Numbered from the stretch's first letter, positions 37,081 through 49,008 are shown. The stretch is DNA of 60,429 nucleotides from Peribacillus psychrosaccharolyticus ATCC 23296 (GCF_000305495.1 NZ_AJTN02000257.1:1-60429); one strand, 5' to 3'. Program-made: numbers and translations. Notes: generated by a model from the sequence alone, not told the origin.

Positions 37081-38063
37081 TCGGGGAATTAGAATTTGAG
37101 AAACCGGTTAAAGAGCTCAGAAAAAAAATTGATGAGCTGAAACATTTGACTAAACATGCTGATATGGACTTAACAGAGGAAATTGAACAGCTGGAAAGCC
37201 GTTTAGAGTTGTTAAAAACAGAAACCTATGAAAATATACAGCCTTGGGATCGTGTCCAAGTGGCAAGACATCCTGGGCGGCCGTCAACACTTGATTATAT
37301 TCCGATTCTATTTACTGATTTTCTTGAATTACATGGAGATAGAAATTACGGAGATGACGAAGCAATTGTCGGTGGGATTGCTCAATTTGACGGCAAACCT
37401 ATTACCGTAATCGGTCATCAACGAGGAAAAGATACAAAGGATAATATTCGGCGGAATTTCGGAATGCCTCATCCAGAGGGGTATCGTAAAGCTTTGCGCT
37501 TAATGAAGCAGGCTGAAAAGTTTCATCGTCCTATCATTTGTTTTATAGATACAAAAGGCGCATTTCCGGGCAAGGCGGCAGAAGAAAGAGGCCAAAGTGA
37601 AGCAATCGCCAGAAACTTGTTTGAAATGGCAGGGTTAAAGGTACCCGTTATTTGTATTGTCATTGGTGAAGGTGGTTCAGGCGGTGCATTAGCTTTGGGC
37701 GTTGGAGACAGAATACATATGCTTGAGAATTCGACGTACTCTGTTATTTCTCCGGAAGGAGCAGCTGCCTTACTTTGGAAGGATGCCTCACAAGCGCAGC
37801 GAGCAGCAGAAACAATGAAAATTACAGCACCAGATCTTCATAGCCTTGGGGTAATTGATGAAATTGTTCCTGAAGCCATGGGCGGTGCCCATCGAAATCT
37901 TTCCTTGCAAGCCGAATCTATTCGATCTGTCATTAAACGATCTTTAGCAGAGCTTGAGCAGCTGACGCCTGTAGAACTTGTTAATCAACGGTATGCTAAG
38001 TATAAGAAAATTGGCTCATACTCAATGAATGAAGAACGAGTAGAAAATGGACTATTTACCTAA
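37077..38063 (+). CDS. accA: Acetyl-CoA carboxylase carboxyltransferase subunit alpha
   Basis: 328 residues, normal length. Conserved blocks: [16 protein letters not shown] near residue 55, [27 protein letters not shown] near 118 (quoted by its parts GHQRGKD and [13 protein letters not shown]), and [15 protein letters not shown] near 195. Partner of AccD; ATGA overlap ensures coupled synthesis. Terminator follows. Confidence 0.96.
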   Translation: MIGELEFEKPVKELRKKIDELKHLTKHADMDLTEEIEQLESRLELLKTETYENIQPWDRVQVARHPGRPSTLDYIPILFTDFLELHGDRNYGDDEAIVGGIAQFDGKPITVIGHQRGKDTKDNIRRNFGMPHPEGYRKALRLMKQAEKFHRPIICFIDTKGAFPGKAAEERGQSEAIARNLFEMAGLKVPVICIVIGEGGSGGALALGVGDRIHMLENSTYSVISPEGAAALLWKDASQAQRAAETMKITAPDLHSLGVIDEIVPEAMGGAHRNLSLQAESIRSVIKRSLAELEQLTPVELVNQRYAKYKKIGSYSMNEERVENGLFT

Positions 38064-38069
38064 TATTAC

Positions 38070-38101
38070 ACGTACTGCCGGTTGGCGGTACGTTTTTCTT
38101 G
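38070..38101 (+). terminator. Terminator of accDA
   Basis: 10-bp stem (38070-38079 with 38084-38093), 4-base loop, T-rich tail. Confidence 0.9.
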
Positions 38102-39417
<1,316 letters not shown>

Positions 39418-39456
39418 AAGCAGTCTGAATGTAACCTAACTGGAGGAAAAAAAAAT

Positions 39457-41217
39457 ATGCGTAAAACGAAAATCGTCTGTACTATTGGACCAGCAAGTGA
39501 AAGTGTAGAAAAATTAGTAGAACTGATTGAAGCAGGTATGAACGTAACACGACTTAACTTTTCTCATGGTGACCATGAAGAACATGCAGCTCGAATTGTA
39601 AACATTCGTAAAGCAGCTGAAAAAACGGGTAAACAAGTTGCCATTTTACTTGATACTAAAGGACCAGAAATCCGTACCCATCAAATGGAAAACGGAACGA
39701 TGGAGCTTGTAGCTGGAGACGATATTATCATCTCAATGACTGAAGTTCTAGGTACAAAAGAGAAGTTTTCAGTATCCTATGAAGGATTAGTTGATGATGT
39801 TGAGGTTGGGTCTAAAATTCTTCTTGATGATGGTTTAATCGGTCTTGAAGTAACGAAAATCGATCGTGATAACAGAGAACTTCATACTAGAATTTTAAAT
39901 ACTGGTGTATTGAAGAACAAAAAAGGTGTTAACGTTCCTGGCGTTTCAGTTAAATTACCAGGTATTACAGAGAAAGATCAAAACGATATTATCTTCGGTA
40001 TTGGACAAGGAATTGACTTTATCGCGGCATCATTCGTACGCCGGGCTTCTGATGTGTTGGAAATTCGTGAATTGTTAGCGAATCATGATGCATCACATAT
40101 CCATATTATCCCGAAAATTGAGAATGAAGAAGGCGTAGAACGCATTGATGAAATTCTTGAAGTATCAGACGGATTAATGGTTGCTCGTGGAGACCTAGGT
40201 GTAGAAATTCCAGCTGAAGAAGTACCACTTGTGCAAAAAGAATTAATCAAAAAATGTAATGCAGTTGGAAAACCGGTTATTACAGCAACTCAAATGCTGG
40301 ACAGCATGCAGCGTAACCCGCGTCCTACTCGTGCAGAAGCTAGTGATGTAGCAAATGCTATCTTTGATGGTACAGATGCGATCATGCTTTCAGGTGAAAC
40401 AGCTGCAGGAACATATCCAGTTGAAGCAGTTCAAACTATGCACAACATTGCATCAAGAGCAGAATCAGCATTAGATTATCGTGGGATTTTATCGAAGAGA
40501 AGCAAAGATAATCGTCATAATGTAACGGATGCAATTGGTTCATCTGTGGCTCATACTGCATTGAATCTTGAAGCAGCAGCAATCATCACATCAACTGAAA
40601 GTGGACATACAGCTCGAATGATTTCTAAATACCGTCCAAAAGCTCCAATTATCGCTGTTACATCTAACGAGCATGTTTCACGTAAATTAGAGTTAGTTTG
40701 GGGAGTTTATCCACAAGTTGGCGAAAGAACAGCTACTACTGATGAAATGTTTGATCTATCAATTGATGTAAGCTTAAACTCTGGTTTAGTTACTCATGGT
40801 GATTTAGTTGTTATTACTGCAGGAGTTCCTGTTGGTGAAACGGGTACAACAAATCTTATGAAAATTCATGTGTTAGGCGATGTCCTAGTAAAGGCTCAAG
40901 GTATCGGACGTAAATCAGCAAAAGGTAAAGTTGTAGTGGCTAGATCAGCTGCTGAAGCAAATGCTAACTGTGAAGAAGGCGATGTTCTTGTAACGATTGC
41001 TACCGATAAAGATATGATGCCGGCTATCGAAAAGTGTTCGGCTCTTATCACTGAAGAAGGCGGCTTAACCAGCCATGCTGCAGTTGTAGGTGTCAATCTA
41101 GGTGTTCCAGTAATTGTTGGAGCAGATAATGCAACAACAATCTTTAAAAATGGTCAAAGCATTACAGTAGATGCTTCAAGAGGCATTATCTATAATGGCC
41201 ATTCAAACGTACTATAA
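39457..41217 (+). CDS. pyk: Pyruvate kinase
   Basis: 586 residues: barrel and C domains (1-~475) with [30 protein letters not shown] and [12 protein letters not shown], plus the extra C-terminal phosphohistidine-type domain of Bacillus/Geobacillus enzymes ([13 protein letters not shown] near 540). Makes pyruvate and ATP from PEP. Strong GGAGG. Codon use looks highly expressed. Terminator follows. Confidence 0.97.
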   Translation: MRKTKIVCTIGPASESVEKLVELIEAGMNVTRLNFSHGDHEEHAARIVNIRKAAEKTGKQVAILLDTKGPEIRTHQMENGTMELVAGDDIIISMTEVLGTKEKFSVSYEGLVDDVEVGSKILLDDGLIGLEVTKIDRDNRELHTRILNTGVLKNKKGVNVPGVSVKLPGITEKDQNDIIFGIGQGIDFIAASFVRRASDVLEIRELLANHDASHIHIIPKIENEEGVERIDEILEVSDGLMVARGDLGVEIPAEEVPLVQKELIKKCNAVGKPVITATQMLDSMQRNPRPTRAEASDVANAIFDGTDAIMLSGETAAGTYPVEAVQTMHNIASRAESALDYRGILSKRSKDNRHNVTDAIGSSVAHTALNLEAAAIITSTESGHTARMISKYRPKAPIIAVTSNEHVSRKLELVWGVYPQVGERTATTDEMFDLSIDVSLNSGLVTHGDLVVITAGVPVGETGTTNLMKIHVLGDVLVKAQGIGRKSAKGKVVVARSAAEANANCEEGDVLVTIATDKDMMPAIEKCSALITEEGGLTSHAAVVGVNLGVPVIVGADNATTIFKNGQSITVDASRGIIYNGHSNVL

Positions 41218-41232
41218 GTTTTAAATTGAATC

Positions 41233-41268
41233 TGCAGCTGGGGCATAGTACCCCGCTGCTTTTTTTAT
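41233..41268 (+). terminator. Terminator of pfkA-pyk
   Basis: Stem GCAGC-t-GGGG / CCCC-GCTGC followed by seven T residues. Confidence 0.92.
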
Positions 41269-41358
41269 TGTTTTTTTTCATAGTTACTATTCTTAGAATA
41301 ATTCATTGGTGATGAAGTATAATGAATATACAAGCCAAATAAGGGGTTGTTCTAAAGA

Positions 41359-41763
41359 ATGAAGCTAAAGTATCTTTTATTATCAATCGTTGCTTTTCCA
41401 GTGATTGAGATTATCATACTGCTGTTATCCGGAAAGGTAATAGGATTCTGGCCAACATTATTTGCCCTCATATTAATGGGAATCGCAGGTGCATATTTAG
41501 CGAAAAAGCAAGGGCTGGAAACTCTACGAAGAGCACAAGCTCAAATGAATGTAGGTCAACTGCCTGGCAATGAAATGATAAATGGATTATGTATTATGAT
41601 TGGCGGGATTTTATTAGTCCTTCCAGGATTTATTACTGATCTTGCAGGCTTACTGTTGATATTGCCGCCCACACGGAAACTATGTAAGCCGCTGCTAATG
41701 CGCTGGATTACAAAGAAAATAAATAAAAATAAGAATAAAGGGATTATCACCATCATCCAATAG
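41359..41763 (+). CDS. fxsA: FxsA family membrane protein (YtzA)
   Basis: 134 residues with three or four hydrophobic segments in residues 1-115 and a Lys/Asn-rich tail. The GLCIMIGGILLVLPGFITD block matches FxsA. In E. coli FxsA relieves phage T7 exclusion; the role in Bacillus is unknown. Placed between pyk and citZ-cluster genes as in B. subtilis. Confidence 0.87.
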   Translation: MKLKYLLLSIVAFPVIEIIILLLSGKVIGFWPTLFALILMGIAGAYLAKKQGLETLRRAQAQMNVGQLPGNEMINGLCIMIGGILLVLPGFITDLAGLLLILPPTRKLCKPLLMRWITKKINKNKNKGIITIIQ

Positions 41764-41767
41764 ATAG

Positions 41768-41800
41768 CATCCGGCTGCATGACTGCATCCGGATTTTTTG
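41768..41800 (+). terminator. Terminator of fxsA
   Basis: Stem TCCGGCTGCA / TGCA-t-CCGGA with a T-run. Confidence 0.82.
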
Positions 41801-42140
41801 TGCGCATTTTTAGCTTCAAGATAAATCCAATGTTCAGATGACTCGGGTTGATGAAAATGGGTCATTATGTGGATCAATCTATTCATTCCAAGCAGCCTAA
41901 GAGCCAGTTAGTCTTATTTTCACAAGCCCAACCGCTCTGAAGCTGTGCTAGTGGGGTGTTTTTGTGTGTTGCGCGGAATGGAAGAGTTTGTGTGCAAACC
42001 GACCGATTTTCTGTGCATTTAGACTTTTTGAAGGAACCGACAAAGTTCCACTTAGGCAAATTATTTCAACTATTGAAGCTGTGTTCTTAGGACTTTTTAA
42101 CAGAATAAAATAAATTTTTAGATTATTTAAATAAAAACTG
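41801..42140. other. Non-coding gap before the glyoxylate genes
   Basis: Part of the 475-base gap 41764-42238. AT-rich, no credible ORF. It holds no recognisable remnant of the missing parts of malate synthase. Confidence 0.4.
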
Positions 42141-42170
42141 GTGACAAAAATAATATCTGTGTTATATAAT
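42141..42170 (+). promoter_or_regulatory. Promoter of the malate synthase-like/aceA operon
   Basis: GTGACA (42141-42146), 18-base spacer, TATAAT (42165-42170). Confidence 0.55.
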
Positions 42171-42238
42171 ACTTTTAAGAAAATAAATAACTGTATTATA
42201 ACAAAAAGGATTAGCTTGAGAGGATGTGAAGCTTCTAC

Positions 42239-42907
42239 ATGAAAATAGGATGGGGACAATCAGGAGAAAAACTTGAGTATGAACATATTCTTTTACCTGA
42301 TGCGCTGGCATTCTTGAATCGGATTGATTATCATTTCGGGGAAAAGCGAATTGAGCTCCTTAAACGGCGTCATACATTCAATGAGCAAATAAATCATGGA
42401 CCAAGCTTCCTAAATGAGACCAAGCGTATCCGGGAAGGAGATTGGACAGTCAGCCGAATTCCAAAGGATATAAAGGAGATGGCTGTACAGAAAAAATTGC
42501 TGCGCGGTTTGCACCTAGAAGAGCACGTGGATGGACATCTCGCTAGCTTCTATGATTTTACAAATCACTTTTTACGCCATAATCATTATTTTTATCTTCC
42601 GACAATCGAAAATGCGTTAGAAGCAAGGCTCTGGAATGACGTATTTGTTTACGCTCAGAATGATCAGAGACTACCGCTTGGAACCATTAAAGTGATTGCC
42701 GTAATTAATAGCAATGCGGCTATGGAGACGGATGAGATTCTTTATGAGCTTAAAGAGCACTGTTTAGGTGTACAGCTTAGTAAGATTTCTAGATTCGAAG
42801 GTGGACTTACTTCTTTTATGAATATTCATTCAGTAGTTAGAGAGACATGTGAAAAGCGCCGTGCCTTAGTGTTTGATAATAGAACAGCGGAAATTACGCA
42901 TACGTAA
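42239..42907 (+). CDS. Shortened, probably inactive malate synthase A-like protein
   Basis: 222 residues against about 530 for malate synthase A. Collinear matches: PDALAFLNRIDYHFGEKRIELL (N-terminus), ETKRIREGDWTV, LHLEEHVDG, YFYLPTIENALEARLWNDVFVYAQ, and TDEILYELKEH (longer stretches paraphrased). Compared with recalled AceB, about 75 residues holding the acetyl-CoA/glyoxylate segment (FMADFEDS) are missing, the catalytic IET becomes INS, GRWDYIFS is lost, and the entire C-terminal domain with the catalytic Asp is absent. No stop or frameshift interrupts it, so it looks selected, not freshly decayed. RBS GAGGATG is moderate. aceA follows 35 bases downstream. Confidence 0.7.
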   Translation: MKIGWGQSGEKLEYEHILLPDALAFLNRIDYHFGEKRIELLKRRHTFNEQINHGPSFLNETKRIREGDWTVSRIPKDIKEMAVQKKLLRGLHLEEHVDGHLASFYDFTNHFLRHNHYFYLPTIENALEARLWNDVFVYAQNDQRLPLGTIKVIAVINSNAAMETDEILYELKEHCLGVQLSKISRFEGGLTSFMNIHSVVRETCEKRRALVFDNRTAEITHT

Positions 42908-42942
42908 AATAAGTTGACTAAAACCAATAGGAGGAATTAAAT

Positions 42943-44232
42943 ATGAAAAAGCAAAGAGCTGCTCAATTGGAACAAAATTGGAAAAGTGATGAAAGATGGA
43001 ATGGGATTACACGCCCGTACACTGCTGAAGACGTAATTCGCTTAAGAGGTTCGATTGATATTGAACAAACCCTTGCACGCAAAGGTTCAGAAAAGTTGTG
43101 GAATTTGCTTCATACAGAGGACTTTATTAATGCACTTGGCGCTTTAACAGGTAACCAAGCAATGCAACAGGTAAAGGCTGGTTTGAAAGCGATTTATTTG
43201 AGCGGCTGGCAAGTAGCGGCGGATGCAAATCTTTCAGGCAACATGTACCCGGATCAAAGTTTATATCCTGCTAATAGTGTTCCACAGGTAGTTAAACGTA
43301 TCAATCAAGCCCTCCAACGTGCAGACCAAATTGATTATATGGAAGGGAACGATGAAATCGATTGGTTCGCACCAATTGTTGCTGATGCAGAAGCTGGATT
43401 TGGCGGACAATTAAATGTATTTGAACTAATGAAAAGTATGATTGAAGCGGGAGCTGCAGGCGTTCACTTTGAAGATCAGTTATCTTCAGAAAAGAAATGC
43501 GGCCACCTTGGAGGGAAAGTCTTGCTGCCTACTCAAACGGCAGTACGTAACCTAATTGCTGCTCGTTTTGCAGCAGATGTTATGGGTGTACCAACGGTTC
43601 TTGTGGCCCGTACGGATGCTAATGCAGCGGATCTGATTACTAGTGATATTGATCCTATTGATGCACCGTTTATTGAAAGTTCAGAGCGGACTCCTGAAGG
43701 GTTTTATCGGACTAAAGCAGGGATTGATCAAGCCATTGCACGAGGACTTGCTTATGCACCATATGCGGATCTGATTTGGTGTGAAACCTCTGAGCCAAAC
43801 ATTGCAGAAGCCCGCCAATTTGCTAAAGCCATCCATGCTGAGCACCCTGGTAAACTGCTTGCTTATAACTGTTCACCATCCTTTAATTGGAAATCTAAAT
43901 TAGATGATGAAGCGATTGCTAACTTCCAAGTAGAACTAGGGAAGATGGGCTATAAATTCCAATTTGTAACGCTTGCTGGATTCCATGCTTTGAATCACGG
44001 AATGTTCGAGCTTGCACGTCAGTACAAAGATCGCGGCATGGCTGCTTATTCTGAACTTCAACAGGCAGAATTTGCGAGTGAACAATATGGTTACACAGCA
44101 ACAAGACATCAACGTGAAGTAGGTACAGGTTACTTTGATGAAGTCGCACAGGTAGTTGCTGGGGGGAATTCATCAACAACCGCCTTAAAAGGATCCACGG
44201 AAGCAGAACAATTTGAAACGTCTAAACACTAA
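42943..44232 (+). CDS. aceA: Isocitrate lyase
   Basis: 429 residues. Catalytic signature [11 protein letters not shown] with the active Cys186; [10 protein letters not shown] near residue 87, and [12 protein letters not shown] for Mg binding. Cleaves isocitrate to glyoxylate and succinate. AGGAGG RBS. It should need a malate synthase to complete the glyoxylate shunt, but the gene upstream appears catalytically dead, so a functional one must lie elsewhere or the pathway is altered. B. subtilis lacks this gene. Confidence 0.95.
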   Translation: MKKQRAAQLEQNWKSDERWNGITRPYTAEDVIRLRGSIDIEQTLARKGSEKLWNLLHTEDFINALGALTGNQAMQQVKAGLKAIYLSGWQVAADANLSGNMYPDQSLYPANSVPQVVKRINQALQRADQIDYMEGNDEIDWFAPIVADAEAGFGGQLNVFELMKSMIEAGAAGVHFEDQLSSEKKCGHLGGKVLLPTQTAVRNLIAARFAADVMGVPTVLVARTDANAADLITSDIDPIDAPFIESSERTPEGFYRTKAGIDQAIARGLAYAPYADLIWCETSEPNIAEARQFAKAIHAEHPGKLLAYNCSPSFNWKSKLDDEAIANFQVELGKMGYKFQFVTLAGFHALNHGMFELARQYKDRGMAAYSELQQAEFASEQYGYTATRHQREVGTGYFDEVAQVVAGGNSSTTALKGSTEAEQFETSKH

Positions 44233-44240
44233 AAAGTGTA

Positions 44241-44278
44241 AAAACTGCCCGGACACCTGTCCGGGCAGTTTTTATTTT
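44241..44278. terminator. Terminator aceA / ytvI
   Basis: 13-bp GC-rich stem (44241-44253 with 44260-44272) with A-rich left and T-rich right flank; usable in both directions. Confidence 0.93.
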
Positions 44279-44281
44279 GTC

Positions 44282-45412
44282 CTATAGATTATCCCTGCGA
44301 CCTTCTTTCCCTATAATAAATGACCAAATATCTTTGAAAATATTTGCTCGTTGAAGGGTGTTGATAATAACAAGTGTGACCGGACCGGCAATAAGTCCGA
44401 GAATTCCAATCATCTTATAGCCGACGAATAGTGCTACTAAAGTAGCAAGGGGATCGAGTCCGATACTTGATGATAATACTTTAGGTTCGATCAGCTGTCG
44501 TTGGACAATGACAATAGTATATAAGACGGAAAGGCCTATTCCTAAACTCGTATTTCCCGAAATAAATTCATAGATAATCCAAGGAATAAAAATAGTGCCT
44601 GTCCCAAGGTAGGGAACAATATCAACCAGTCCACAAATAAGTGCAATGGTAATTGAATAGCGTACTTTAAGGAAGAGCAGTCCGATTAATACGGTAACAG
44701 TCGTGATAGATACCAAAGTAAATTGAGCTTTTATAAAGCCAAATAATGCACGTTTCAGATCTTTAATGATCCTGACAGTACTTACATAGACCTTATCAGG
44801 AAGGAGTTTGTTACTTAAATTTGATAGGCGGTACCAATCCTTGCTGATAAAAAAAGTGGCAAGTGCCGAAAAGACAAGAACAGTTGCCGTATTGGGAATC
44901 CAACCTATAATACCGGGAATATTCTGAAAAAATGACTGAATAAAATTACCGGCTGTCGTAGCAATGGTCTGTCCAATATTTTGGATATTATCAAGAATCG
45001 TGTCTTGCTGCCCAGTGTCTAGATTTTTAAACAAAGCGGCTGTTTGATTATAGAGCGGCAAAATTTGTTTAACGATAAGGTCTTCAATATAATCAACCAC
45101 TGTGACAAGGTGTTTAGGGACAACTTCTCCTAAATAATCCGCTCCAGAGACAATTTCAACCACAAGAAGAGTAATTAAACCGGCAAAGATAGAAAGAATA
45201 AGGAGTAGAGAGACGAGGACAGCAAGTCCTCTGGGCATTCGGGCCTTTTTTTCAAAAAAATCGACCAGTGGATTCATAAAAAAGGCGATGAATATAGCGA
45301 TGATAAAGGGGTATGTATAGGTTGAGAGATAAAACAATGCGACCCCGCCTAATACGACAATTCCAATGGCAACGAAAAAACGGACGAACCGATAAATGTT
45401 AACGGGATTCAT
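44282..45412 (-). CDS. ytvI: AI-2E family transporter-like protein YtvI
   Basis: 376 residues with about eight membrane helices and the family blocks ALICGLVDIVPYLGTGTIFIPW and EPKVLSSSIGLDPLATLVALF (abridged). The family includes an autoinducer exporter (TqsA) and Na+/H+ antiporters, so substrate cannot be assigned. Minus-strand ATG after GGGGG. Convergent with aceA. Confidence 0.88.
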   Translation of the reverse strand: MNPVNIYRFVRFFVAIGIVVLGGVALFYLSTYTYPFIIAIFIAFFMNPLVDFFEKKARMPRGLAVLVSLLLILSIFAGLITLLVVEIVSGADYLGEVVPKHLVTVVDYIEDLIVKQILPLYNQTAALFKNLDTGQQDTILDNIQNIGQTIATTAGNFIQSFFQNIPGIIGWIPNTATVLVFSALATFFISKDWYRLSNLSNKLLPDKVYVSTVRIIKDLKRALFGFIKAQFTLVSITTVTVLIGLLFLKVRYSITIALICGLVDIVPYLGTGTIFIPWIIYEFISGNTSLGIGLSVLYTIVIVQRQLIEPKVLSSSIGLDPLATLVALFVGYKMIGILGLIAGPVTLVIINTLQRANIFKDIWSFIIGKEGRRDNL

Positions 45413-45598
45413 GCTTTTTCCCCCCTTTTAATCGCTCATTAACTATATAGTTTATTGTAACTAGGCTTCAAGATAAAAGATAGGTCAATTATCTGACTAT
45501 TTTCTTCAAAGCAGATAAATAGGGACAGTTTTTTTACAAATACTTGTCCCTTTTGCTATGTTAAAATAACAAGAGTTCGATTTATGGAGGAATGTTAA

Positions 45599-46057
45599 AT
45601 GTATGGTCCTTATCTATTTTTACTTATGCTTCTCATTATCGGCCTCATTGCTAAAAACTCATCATTGATGGCTGCCGCAGGAATTTTATTATTAATTAAG
45701 CTGACAGGGCTTGATACGAAAGTATTTCCTTTCCTCTCATCAAAGGGAATTAATCTTGGTGTGACCGTGATCACCATTGCCGTGCTAGTCCCAATTGCGA
45801 GTGGTGCAATCGGGTACAAACAGTTGGCAGAAGCCATAAAGTCACCCTATGCATGGATTGCGTTACTATCAGGAATTGCAGTGGCGCTGATAGCGAAGAA
45901 TGGTCTCACCCTGCTTGCTGATGATCCTCATATCACCGTGGCACTTGTCTTTGGTACCATTTTGGCTGTTGCCCTATTTAAAGGAGTAGCCGTTGGACCT
46001 TTAATTGGTGCAGGGATTGCTTACTTATTTATGCAGCTTTTTAATCTAATTAAATAG
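45599..46057 (+). CDS. ytwI: DUF441 membrane protein YtwI
   Basis: 152 residues, four hydrophobic segments, DUF441 signatures NLGVTVITIAVLVPIASG and GPLIGAGIAYL. Function unknown. GGAGG RBS. Located before citZ as in B. subtilis. Confidence 0.9.
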   Translation: MYGPYLFLLMLLIIGLIAKNSSLMAAAGILLLIKLTGLDTKVFPFLSSKGINLGVTVITIAVLVPIASGAIGYKQLAEAIKSPYAWIALLSGIAVALIAKNGLTLLADDPHITVALVFGTILAVALFKGVAVGPLIGAGIAYLFMQLFNLIK

Positions 46058-46184
46058 CAGATAACAGAACAGGAAACCTGACTCAGGTTTCCTAATACGA
46101 AAATAATTTGAATAATTATCCAATAAGCTATTTATGAGTTTTTCTAATAAAATAATAATATTTTCAAATTTTAAGTGCTTTCCG

Positions 46185-46213
46185 TTTCCAAAAAACTGAT
46201 AATTGTTTATAAT
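46185..46213 (+). promoter_or_regulatory. Distal citZ promoter
   Basis: TTTCCA (46185-46190), 17-base spacer, TATAAT (46208-46213), 285 bases before citZ. ATAATTGTTTAT overlaps it; this resembles a compressed CcpC dyad (ATAA/TTAT) but spacing differs. Confidence 0.55.
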
Positions 46214-46425
46214 AGGGTCTGTAACTATCGCTGACTTTTCTACAAAGATATGGAACAGTATCTATTAATAGGATTGGTATGCCGTTACCTGAGCAAGCGC
46301 TCGATAGGAAGTTTTAAGGAGTAGTTTTTAGGGTAAAAAATGCTGGTGCCGATTGAAGTACTCTCATTTTTTCAGGGGGAACTACAACCCTAGGAATTAC
46401 ATATTGCATGATACTTATTTAAATT
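46214..46425 (+). other. Structured citZ leader candidate
   Basis: Several helices: CTATCG (46225) with CGATAG (46312), CCTGAGC/GCTCGATAGG around 46300, TTTTTA/TAAAAA near 46325-46340, GTAGTT (46321) with AACTAC (46380), AAAAAATG (46335) with CATTTTTT (46365). TAGGGT occurs at 46213 and 46329, both complementary to ACCCTA at 46387. No known riboswitch recognised. Confidence 0.4.
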
Positions 46426-46428
46426 TCT

Positions 46429-46449
46429 TTGGAAGCGCTATATTATAAT
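46429..46449 (+). promoter_or_regulatory. Proximal citZ -10 with cre-like site
   Basis: TTGGAAGCGCTATATT (46429-46444) matches the CcpA site except for its last bases; TATAAT at 46444-46449 overlaps it. Fits catabolite repression of citrate synthase. Confidence 0.45.
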
Positions 46450-46497
46450 GAGCATTGGACAAAGGGGAATTTTTTTTTAGAAAAGGAGAGATTTTGT

Positions 46498-47613
46498 ATG
46501 ACAGCAACAAAGGGTCTAGAAGGTATCGTGGCAACTACTTCAGCGATTAGTTCAATAATCGATGATACATTAACATACGCAGGGTATGACATTGACGATT
46601 TAGCGGAAAATGCCACATTTGAGGAAGTTATTTATCTGCTTTGGCACGGTAGTCTCCCTACACAAAGTCAGCTGGAAGAACTGACAAAACAACTGGCAGA
46701 AAATGCGGCCATTCCTGAAGAAGTATTAAACCACTTTAAAACATATCCTATTGGCAAAGTTCATCCAATGGCCGCTCTTCGGACAGCGGTTTCATTACTA
46801 GCCCTTTATGATGATGAAGCAGATACGATGAATGATGAAGCGAACTACCGTAAAGCCATCCGAATTCAAGCACAAATGCCGACTCTTGTTACAGCATTTG
46901 CTCGTGTACGTAAAGGTCAGGAACCAGTTGCACCGCGTACCGATTTAAGCTTTGCAGCAAACTTCTTATATATGTTGACTGGCAACGAACCAGAAGCAAT
47001 AGAAGAAGAAGCATTTAATAAAGCCCTTGTTCTGCATGCAGATCATGAATTAAATGCATCAACCTTTACAGCTCGGGTGTGTGTTGCTACATTAGCAGAC
47101 ATCTATTCTGGTGTGACATCTGCCATTGGTGCATTAAAAGGACCGTTACACGGTGGAGCAAATGAACAAGTGATGAAAATGCTTACTGAAATCGGTTCTG
47201 TGGATAAGGTAGAATCGTACATCAATGAAAAATTACAAAACAAAGAAAAAATCATGGGCTTCGGCCACCGAGTATATCGTAAAGGAGATCCACGGGCAAA
47301 GCATCTTCGTGATATGTCTCAGAAACTGACGGAATTAACTGGTCAGCCTGAATACTACGAAATGTCCGTGAAAATTCAAGATTTGGTAACAGGACAAAAA
47401 AATCTTCCGCCAAATGTGGATTTCTATTCGGCATCCGTGTACCATAGTCTAGGTATCGATCATGATTTATTCACACCTATTTTTGCAGTCAGCCGTACGT
47501 CTGGATGGATTGCTCATATTCTTGAACAATACGCTAATAATCGACTGATCCGCCCGCGTGCAGAGTATACTGGACCAGGCATGCAAAAATATGTATCTAT
47601 CGAAAAAAGATAA
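46498..47613 (+). CDS. citZ: Citrate synthase II
   Basis: 371 residues, B. subtilis CitZ length. Active-site blocks: LHADHELNAST near residue 180, GPLHGGANE near 220, and GFGHRVYRKGDPRA near 257. Condenses oxaloacetate and acetyl-CoA. Start 46498 has AAAAGGAGA upstream; the in-frame upstream extension is not conserved. First gene of citZ-icd-mdh. Confidence 0.95.
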   Translation: MTATKGLEGIVATTSAISSIIDDTLTYAGYDIDDLAENATFEEVIYLLWHGSLPTQSQLEELTKQLAENAAIPEEVLNHFKTYPIGKVHPMAALRTAVSLLALYDDEADTMNDEANYRKAIRIQAQMPTLVTAFARVRKGQEPVAPRTDLSFAANFLYMLTGNEPEAIEEEAFNKALVLHADHELNASTFTARVCVATLADIYSGVTSAIGALKGPLHGGANEQVMKMLTEIGSVDKVESYINEKLQNKEKIMGFGHRVYRKGDPRAKHLRDMSQKLTELTGQPEYYEMSVKIQDLVTGQKNLPPNVDFYSASVYHSLGIDHDLFTPIFAVSRTSGWIAHILEQYANNRLIRPRAEYTGPGMQKYVSIEKR

Positions 47614-47666
47614 ATAATATTTAACTAGTTTTGAATTTTGTAGTAAATTTAGTATTGTGAGTAAAC

Positions 47667-47704
47667 AAGGTTAGTAACTCTTCGATGAAGAGTAAGCTAA
47701 CCTT
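47667..47704 (+). other. Hairpin between citZ and icd
   Basis: AAGGTTAG/CTAACCTT with inner CTCTTC/GAAGAG; no T-run, so more likely an RNA-stability or processing element than a terminator. Confidence 0.6.
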
Positions 47705-47728
47705 TGATATTGAATCGGGGGTATAAAC

Positions 47729-48997
47729 ATGACACAAGGTGAAAAAATTGCAGTAGTTAACGGTACTTTACAGGTACCAAACAATCCAATCGTTCCATAT
47801 ATCGAGGGAGACGGAATTGGACCTGATATTTGGGCAGCAGCTTCTCGTGTTTTAGACGCAGCGGTAGAAAAAGCGTATAAAGGTGAAAAGAAAATCGAAT
47901 GGAAAGAAGTCTATGCTGGACAGAAAGCTTTCGATAAAACAGGTGAGTGGCTTCCAGCTGAAACACTTGACGTAATTCGCGAATACCTAATTGCGATTAA
48001 AGGACCACTAACTACACCAATCGGCGGCGGAATTCGTTCCCTTAACGTGGCATTACGCCAAGAACTTGATTTGTACGTTTGTCTACGTCCTGTTCGTTAC
48101 TTTGAAGGTGTACCATCACCGGTTAAACGTCCAGAAGATACTGATATGGTTATTTTCCGTGAAAATACTGAAGATATTTACGCTGGAATCGAATATGCAA
48201 AAGGTTCTGACGAAGTAAAGAAATTAATTGATTTCTTGCAAAATGAATTTGCAGTTAAAAATATTCGTTTCCCTGAAACTTCAGGTATTGGAATTAAGCC
48301 TATTTCTGAAGAAGGGACAAAACGTTTAGTACGTGCTGCAATTAACTACGCAATTAAAGAAAACCGTTCTTCTTTAACACTTGTGCATAAAGGTAATATC
48401 ATGAAATTCACTGAAGGCGCATTTAAAAACTGGGGATATGAAGTGGCTGAACAAGAATTCGGCGATAAAGTATTCACATGGAATCAATACGATAAAATCA
48501 AAGATGCTGAAGGAACAGATGCTGCTAATAAAGCACAAGCTGCTGCTGAAGCTGAAGGAAAAATTATCGTTAAAGATTCAATTGCTGATATCTTCTTGCA
48601 ACAGATCTTAACTCGTCCAAAAGAGTTTGATGTAGTAGCTACAATGAACTTGAATGGTGATTATATTTCGGATGCTCTTGCTGCTCAAGTTGGTGGAATT
48701 GGTATTGCTCCAGGAGCAAACATCAACTACGTGACTGGACATGCTATCTTTGAAGCAACACATGGTACAGCACCTAAATATGCTGGTTTAGATAAAGTTA
48801 ATCCTTCATCTGTCTTACTTTCAGGCGTATTAATGCTTGAACACTTAGGCTGGACTGAAGCTGCTGCATCAATTACAGCTTCTGTTGAAAAAACGATTGA
48901 GTCTAAAGTAGTAACATATGACTTTGCTCGTCTAATGGAAGGCGCTACTGAAGTTAAATGTTCAGAGTTTGCCGATGAATTAATTAAAAACCTATAA
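47729..48997 (+). CDS. icd: Isocitrate dehydrogenase (NADP)
   Basis: 422 residues. NADP-type signatures: SIGPDIW-like N-terminal [29 protein letters not shown] with the phosphorylatable serine region, [15 protein letters not shown], and [14 protein letters not shown]. Converts isocitrate to 2-oxoglutarate. GGGGG RBS. At the branch point with isocitrate lyase encoded at 42943. Confidence 0.96.
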   Translation: MTQGEKIAVVNGTLQVPNNPIVPYIEGDGIGPDIWAAASRVLDAAVEKAYKGEKKIEWKEVYAGQKAFDKTGEWLPAETLDVIREYLIAIKGPLTTPIGGGIRSLNVALRQELDLYVCLRPVRYFEGVPSPVKRPEDTDMVIFRENTEDIYAGIEYAKGSDEVKKLIDFLQNEFAVKNIRFPETSGIGIKPISEEGTKRLVRAAINYAIKENRSSLTLVHKGNIMKFTEGAFKNWGYEVAEQEFGDKVFTWNQYDKIKDAEGTDAANKAQAAAEAEGKIIVKDSIADIFLQQILTRPKEFDVVATMNLNGDYISDALAAQVGGIGIAPGANINYVTGHAIFEATHGTAPKYAGLDKVNPSSVLLSGVLMLEHLGWTEAAASITASVEKTIESKVVTYDFARLMEGATEVKCSEFADELIKNL

Positions 48998-49008
48998 GTT
49001 TATAATCG

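Noticed and set aside
41948-42259. 103-codon minus-strand ORF before the malate synthase-like gene
   Set aside because: AT-rich chance frame, no RBS, overlaps the promoter of the plus-strand operon.
46208-46392. Kinship between the citZ leader and the leader at 16333 (both TATAAT followed by TAGGGT and a distal ACCCTA)
   Set aside because: In the citZ case the first TAGGGT overlaps the -10 and would not be transcribed; the interiors do not align.
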